This document shows positions 8,042 through 10,691 of a stretch of DNA of 10,691 nt, piece by piece; the first letter of the stretch is position 1; each line of letters begins with the position of its first letter. The notes beneath the pieces were generated by a model. It saw nothing but the letters and a program-made list of their open reading frames with translations, was not told the DNA's origin and did no database searches. The stretch comes from an uncultured Verrucomicrobiota bacterium (GTDB lineage Bacteria > Verrucomicrobiota > Verrucomicrobiia > Chthoniobacterales > SZAS-18), in the NCBI GenBank assembly GCA_937873255.1, contig CALMVM010000170.1, positions 8,534 through 19,224 of the forward strand, read 5' to 3'. A program made the translations under genes and the position numbers.

Positions 8042-8791
8042 TCATCGTACCTCTGTCGGTCCGTCGCTTTCGATCAGCCCGTCGCGCAGACGCACGATCC
8101 GGCGGGCGTGCTCGGCAATGTCGGGCTCGTGGGTGACGACGATGATCGTGTTCCCCTGCGCGTAGAGGTCTTCCATGAGCGCCATGATTTCCTCGCCGGT
8201 CTTGCTGTCGAGGTTGCCGGTAGGCTCGTCGGCAAGGATGATCGATGGGTCATTGACCAACGCGCGCGCGATGGCGACGCGCTGGCGCTGACCGCCGGAA
8301 AGCTCGTTGGGGCGGTGGTCCATGCGGTTGCCGAGGCCGACATTTTCCAAAGCGCGCCGGGCCTTGTCGCGGCGCTCGCCGGCGGGGCGGCCGGCGTAGA
8401 TGAGCGGCAGTTCGACGTTGCTCAAACTGGTGGACCGGGGCAGGAGGTTGAACGTCTGGAAGACGAAGCCGATTTCCTTATTACGGATTGTGGCCAGTTC
8501 GTCGTCGTCCATGCTGGCGACATCCTTGCCGTTGAACTCGTATTTCCCTTGGGTCGGGGTATCCAGGCAGCCGAGCATGTTCATCATCGTGGACTTGCCG
8601 CTGCCGCTCGGGCCCATGATGGCGAGGTATTCATTGCGGCGAATTTTGAGGCTGACCCCGCGCAGGGCATGGATGGTCTCGCTGCCCATTTCGTAAACCT
8701 TCGTCACCCCCTCGATCTCGATGACGAGCGGACCCGGCGGGCGCACGGTGCGGTCGCGGGCGGGCAGGACGGCGGAGTCTTCGGCGGTCAT
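8042..8791 (-). CDS. ABC transporter ATP-binding protein, MacB/LolD type
   Basis: Cytoplasmic ATPase that powers the adjacent permeases; 249 residues with a complete nucleotide-binding domain. Walker A is GPSGSGKST (60-68), the Q-loop is at Q112 ([10 protein letters not shown]), the signature LSGGQRQR starts at 164, Walker B is IILADE with catalytic E189, and the H-switch is H221. The sequence style ([22 protein letters not shown]) is that of the MacB/LolD/FtsE group, which works with FtsX-type permeases by mechanotransmission and not by moving substrate through the membrane core. About 22 poorly conserved, proline-rich residues precede the domain. ATG at 8791 is 19 bases after the adaptor's stop. 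An upstream GTG at 8824 would overlap the adaptor gene by 14 bases and is less likely. There is no Shine-Dalgarno. Confidence 0.95.
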   Translation of the reverse strand: MTAEDSAVLPARDRTVRPPGPLVIEIEGVTKVYEMGSETIHALRGVSLKIRRNEYLAIMGPSGSGKSTMMNMLGCLDTPTQGKYEFNGKDVASMDDDELATIRNKEIGFVFQTFNLLPRSTSLSNVELPLIYAGRPAGERRDKARRALENVGLGNRMDHRPNELSGGQRQRVAIARALVNDPSIILADEPTGNLDSKTGEEIMALMEDLYAQGNTIIVVTHEPDIAEHARRIVRLRDGLIESDGPTEVR

Positions 8792-8810
8792 ACGCGGACA
8801 GATGAAATGG

Positions 8811-10193
8811 CTACTGCGCGGCACCTTCGAGGATGATCTTCGCGCCGTTTTTCAACAGCCGGCTGATCGCGCGGTAGGGACCGCTGACGATCTCCTCGCC
8901 GGGCTGCACGCCGCTCTTGATTTCAAGCGACGAGTTGTCGGCGATCCCCGTATCGACCACGCGCATCTGCACGGTGTTGTCCTTGCCTTTGACGAAGACG
9001 ACCCGCTGGACCTTGGCGTGCTCGGATTTTTCCTTACCCGTGGCGGTCTTGGTCTTGTCGAGATCGACGCCGCTGTTGGGATCGGACTGCGCGGCCTGCT
9101 GCTTGAGTTTTTTCTTGTCGCGTTCCTCGGGGCTATCGGTCTCGCTGGGATTACGCGTCGTCACGGCCTGGAGGGGAACGGCGACGGCATTGCGCACGGT
9201 CGCCGTCTCGATGTCCGCGGTCACGCTCATGCCGGGCCGCAGGCGCGCGCCTTCGGCCTTGATGCGGATGCGCACCTCGAAGTTCGTGACTTCCTCCTGG
9301 GTGTTGGCGGCGTTTGTGACGGCGGTGTTGGCGATCTGGTAGACCGTGCCCCGGAACAACCGGCCGGGGTAGGCATCGATGGCGATGCCGGACTCGTCGT
9401 TGACCTTCACGTTGACCACGTCGTTCTCGTTGACGTTGACGCGCGCTTCCATGCTGCCGAGGTCGGCCACGCGCATGACTTCCGTGCCGGCAAATTGCCC
9501 GGTCGCCACCACGCGTTCGCCCAGCTTGACGCTGAGCACACTGATGATGCCATCGATGGGCGAATAGATGGACGTTTTCTCCAACAGGTCGCGCGACTGG
9601 GTGAGCAGGCTCTCGGCCTGCGTGATCTGCGCGAGGCTGGCCTGATAGGTCGCGCCGGTGACCTCCGCCGCCGTTTTATAGGTGGCCATGTCGCTGTCGT
9701 TGATCACCTTGCGGTTGTACAGATCGGTATAACGCTTCAGGTCCTCCTGCGCCTTGACCATCTGCGCGTGGTTTTGCACGCTCATGGCCTTGGCGGAAGT
9801 GATCGCGGCTTCCTGCTGGGCGACCTGCGCCTTGTAGTTATCGGGCTTGATGCGGATGAGCAGATCGCCCTTCTTGACGAGTTGACCGTCCCCCACGGGT
9901 AATTCGATGATCTCGCCGGCCACCTCGGGCGAGATTTTGACTTCGTTCTCGGGCTGCACCTTGCCGGTGGCGGAGACGAGTTGGATGATCGTCTTGCGCG
10001 CGGCGGTCTCAAGCGATACGGGGATCGGCTTCTCCTGCCGGCCTTTGACGGCCCCGTAGGCCACGAATCCCCCGACGAGCAGGAGGAGGAAGAGGAAAAT
10101 GTACAAGCCTCGGCGGGATTTCCGCCGGCCGCTTCGGGGAAGCGACGGCGTGGGCGGCTGGGTTTGCTGATCTTTCTGAGGATGGGTGGACAT
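8811..10193 (-). CDS. Periplasmic adaptor (membrane fusion protein), MacA/HlyD-like
   Basis: 460 residues. It links an inner-membrane ABC exporter to an outer-membrane channel. A short basic cytoplasmic N-terminus ([10 protein letters not shown]) leads into one membrane anchor at about 30-48. Lipoyl half-motifs follow at about 83-118 ([20 protein letters not shown]) and about 205-235 ([13 protein letters not shown]), flanking an alpha-helical coiled-coil hairpin at about 120-204. Next come the beta-barrel domain (about 236-347), a 47-residue highly charged insertion (348-394), and the membrane-proximal domain (395-460, with [16 protein letters not shown]). E. coli MacA has 371 residues, so the insertion and N-terminal tail explain much of the extra length. 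ATG at 10193 is chosen because it gives a normal anchor; the frame is open to 10469 but upstream residues are non-conserved and basic. It is the first gene of the operon. Substrate unknown. Confidence 0.93.
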   Translation of the reverse strand: MSTHPQKDQQTQPPTPSLPRSGRRKSRRGLYIFLFLLLLVGGFVAYGAVKGRQEKPIPVSLETAARKTIIQLVSATGKVQPENEVKISPEVAGEIIELPVGDGQLVKKGDLLIRIKPDNYKAQVAQQEAAITSAKAMSVQNHAQMVKAQEDLKRYTDLYNRKVINDSDMATYKTAAEVTGATYQASLAQITQAESLLTQSRDLLEKTSIYSPIDGIISVLSVKLGERVVATGQFAGTEVMRVADLGSMEARVNVNENDVVNVKVNDESGIAIDAYPGRLFRGTVYQIANTAVTNAANTQEEVTNFEVRIRIKAEGARLRPGMSVTADIETATVRNAVAVPLQAVTTRNPSETDSPEERDKKKLKQQAAQSDPNSGVDLDKTKTATGKEKSEHAKVQRVVFVKGKDNTVQMRVVDTGIADNSSLEIKSGVQPGEEIVSGPYRAISRLLKNGAKIILEGAAQ

Positions 10194-10278
10194 GGACGAC
10201 TTGGGGAGGCTCGCAGCGCGTTGCGGTGGTGAGTGGAAGCGCGTGGCAATTAGATGATCGCGGGGCGGAGACCGTTCA

Positions 10279-10317
10279 TTTTGCTGGCAGTCTCGGCGCT
10301 GGCAAGCATTAGCAAAA
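10279..10317. repeat. Inverted repeat in the efflux-operon leader
   Basis: Perfect 7-base arms TTTTGCT (10279-10285) and AGCAAAA (10311-10317) surround 25 bases that include two copies of GCTGGCA in direct orientation. In the minus-strand leader RNA this could form a weak hairpin, or the DNA could bind a dimeric regulator. No U-tract follows on either strand, so it is not a standard terminator. Chance occurrence is quite possible. Confidence 0.25.
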
Positions 10318-10333
10318 CGGATGCCCCTCGCGA

Positions 10334-10362
10334 ATCTTATTTCACAAACTGCTTGGGTACAA
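10334..10362 (-). promoter_or_regulatory. Candidate promoter of the efflux operon
   Basis: On the minus strand TTGTAC (10362-10357) and TAAGAT (10339-10334) are 17 bases apart, inside the AT-rich island. The matches to sigma70 consensus are only 3/6 and 4/6, so the call rests as much on position and composition. Transcription from about 10327 would give a leader of roughly 135 bases before the adaptor start codon. Confidence 0.3.
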
Positions 10363-10364
10363 AA

Positions 10365-10379
10365 TTTTACAGTTTTACA
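10365..10379. repeat. Tandem TTTTACA direct repeat beside the promoter
   Basis: Two exact copies of TTTTACA (10365-10371 and 10373-10379) are separated by one base, a period of 8. They lie just upstream of the candidate -35 box of the minus-strand promoter. They could act as an AT-rich UP-like element or as part of an operator. The repeats are short, so this is a suggestion only. Confidence 0.25.
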
Positions 10380-10491
10380 TCGCTTCGGGCGACAGAGGGA
10401 TGGATGTGCCGACGCTGGCGGAAAGCGCCGATTGGCGGCGAAAATCACCCCGCGAGTGAGAGCGATCAACTCAGCGCGTCCCCGGGGACAA

Positions 10492-10691
10492 TCATTTCCT
10501 CAAATCACCGAACCAATGAATAGCCTTCCCGAAAAACGGATTGTCCACGTCTTTGTTCCTCTGCACCCAGGGGACGGTGTTCGGTAGATCGCAGGTCATG
10601 ACGTAATATCCGTCCACGCCCTCGACCATCGGGACGACCTGATCGCTGAGCTTTTCAAAACGCTGCCGCATCGTGTCGAGCGCCATGGCGT
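10492..10691 (-). CDS. C-terminal fragment, possible DUF3347-family protein (5' end beyond window)
   Basis: 65 residues up to a TGA at 10494-10492; the frame is open to the window edge. An ATG at 10686 exists, but the fragment reads like the end of a longer protein. The pattern RQRFEKLSD, then YYVMTCDLP, WVQRNKDVDNPFFGKA and FGDL, resembles the end of DUF3347 domains, often found in periplasmic proteins and in adaptors linked to heavy-metal export. In those, as I recall the family, a Cys-Pro-Met motif and a late cysteine are common. Here only one cysteine (TCDLP) is present and the late position is replaced (GKAIHWFGDL), so metal binding is doubtful. It is on the same strand as the efflux operon but 298 bases upstream, so probably a separate transcription unit. 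The family call is from memory of the motif and is moderate. Confidence 0.5.
   Translation of the reverse strand, partial: AMALDTMRQRFEKLSDQVVPMVEGVDGYYVMTCDLPNTVPWVQRNKDVDNPFFGKAIHWFGDLRK

Larger units (their letters stand above)
10194..10491. other. Non-coding region upstream of the efflux operon
   Basis: 298 bases between the right-edge gene and the adaptor gene. Base composition changes sharply: 10321-10380 is about 37% GC against about 60% around it. It holds the candidate promoter, a pair of TTTTACA direct repeats, and a TTTTGCT/AGCAAAA dyad in what would be the leader. The small frames crossing it have no coding character. No convincing intrinsic terminator for the right-edge gene is seen. 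Confidence 0.6.

Noticed and set aside
7569..8045. 158-residue minus-strand frame whose ATG overlaps the ATPase stop (ATGA)
   Set aside because: The ATGA overlap looks attractive, but the product is arginine rich with no membrane segments or motif, and the alternative frame from 8026 gives two membrane helices and ends one base before the permease start.
8721..9902. 393-residue plus-strand frame opposite the adaptor gene
   Set aside because: Low-complexity antisense product; the adaptor on the other strand has all family landmarks.
10429..10440. CGCC-GATT-GGCG small hairpin followed by GAAAA
   Set aside because: Stem of just four base pairs and no U-tract on the relevant strand; not a credible terminator.
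10194..10469. Upstream extension of the adaptor frame
   Set aside because: The added residues are basic and cysteine-containing, precede a normal N-terminal anchor, and run over the AT-rich promoter-like region.
10478..10489. Perfect 12-base palindrome GTCCCCGGGGAC just after the right-edge gene's stop
   Set aside because: Considered as a terminator, but it has no loop space beyond a 4-base stem and no following U-tract; probably a chance GC-rich palindrome.

Overview
The window is a GC-rich stretch (roughly 60% GC) of bacterial chromosome, and nearly all of it is coding. Several traits suggest a Gram-negative bacterium, possibly of the Verrucomicrobiota or a related PVC lineage. These are a threonyl-tRNA synthetase without a TGS domain, a periplasmic-adaptor/ABC-permease efflux operon, and start codons mostly lacking Shine-Dalgarno motifs. 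The lineage is an inference from protein style, not from a database search.

Layout from left to right: a recQ-type DNA helicase gene (minus strand, its 3' end running off the left edge) is divergent from thrS (plus strand), with a 130-base promoter region between them. thrS meets rlmN tail to tail, and the two reading frames overlap by 20 bases. From there to about 10.2 kb everything is on the minus strand and tightly packed. In transcription order the genes are a membrane-fusion (MacA/HlyD-like) adaptor, an ABC ATPase (MacB/LolD-like), a small membrane protein with a KOW-like motif, two consecutive FtsX/MacB-type permeases, and rlmN. Gaps between these genes are 19, 15, 1, 4 and 20 bases, so they look like one operon of about 6.2 kb. 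A 298-base non-coding region with an AT-rich promoter-like core precedes it. At the right edge is the C-terminal end of another minus-strand gene that resembles the DUF3347 family.

The adaptor, ATPase and two permeases should form a MacAB-like tripartite export machine. The ATPase is separate from the permeases, and the two different permeases could pair as a heterodimer. No outer-membrane TolC-like gene is present, so that partner would have to be encoded elsewhere. The substrate cannot be read from the sequence. rlmN (23S rRNA/tRNA adenine C2 methylation) is probably a passenger at the operon's end.

Most of the window is ordinary. The least explained element is the 150-residue two-helix KOW-like protein between the ATPase and the permeases. 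Other points worth a second look are a coiled-coil-like insertion in ThrRS just before its first zinc cysteine, an extra segment in RecQ, and local GC dips in thrS and in the small membrane protein gene. I found no RNA genes, CRISPR arrays, insertion sequences or clear intrinsic terminators.
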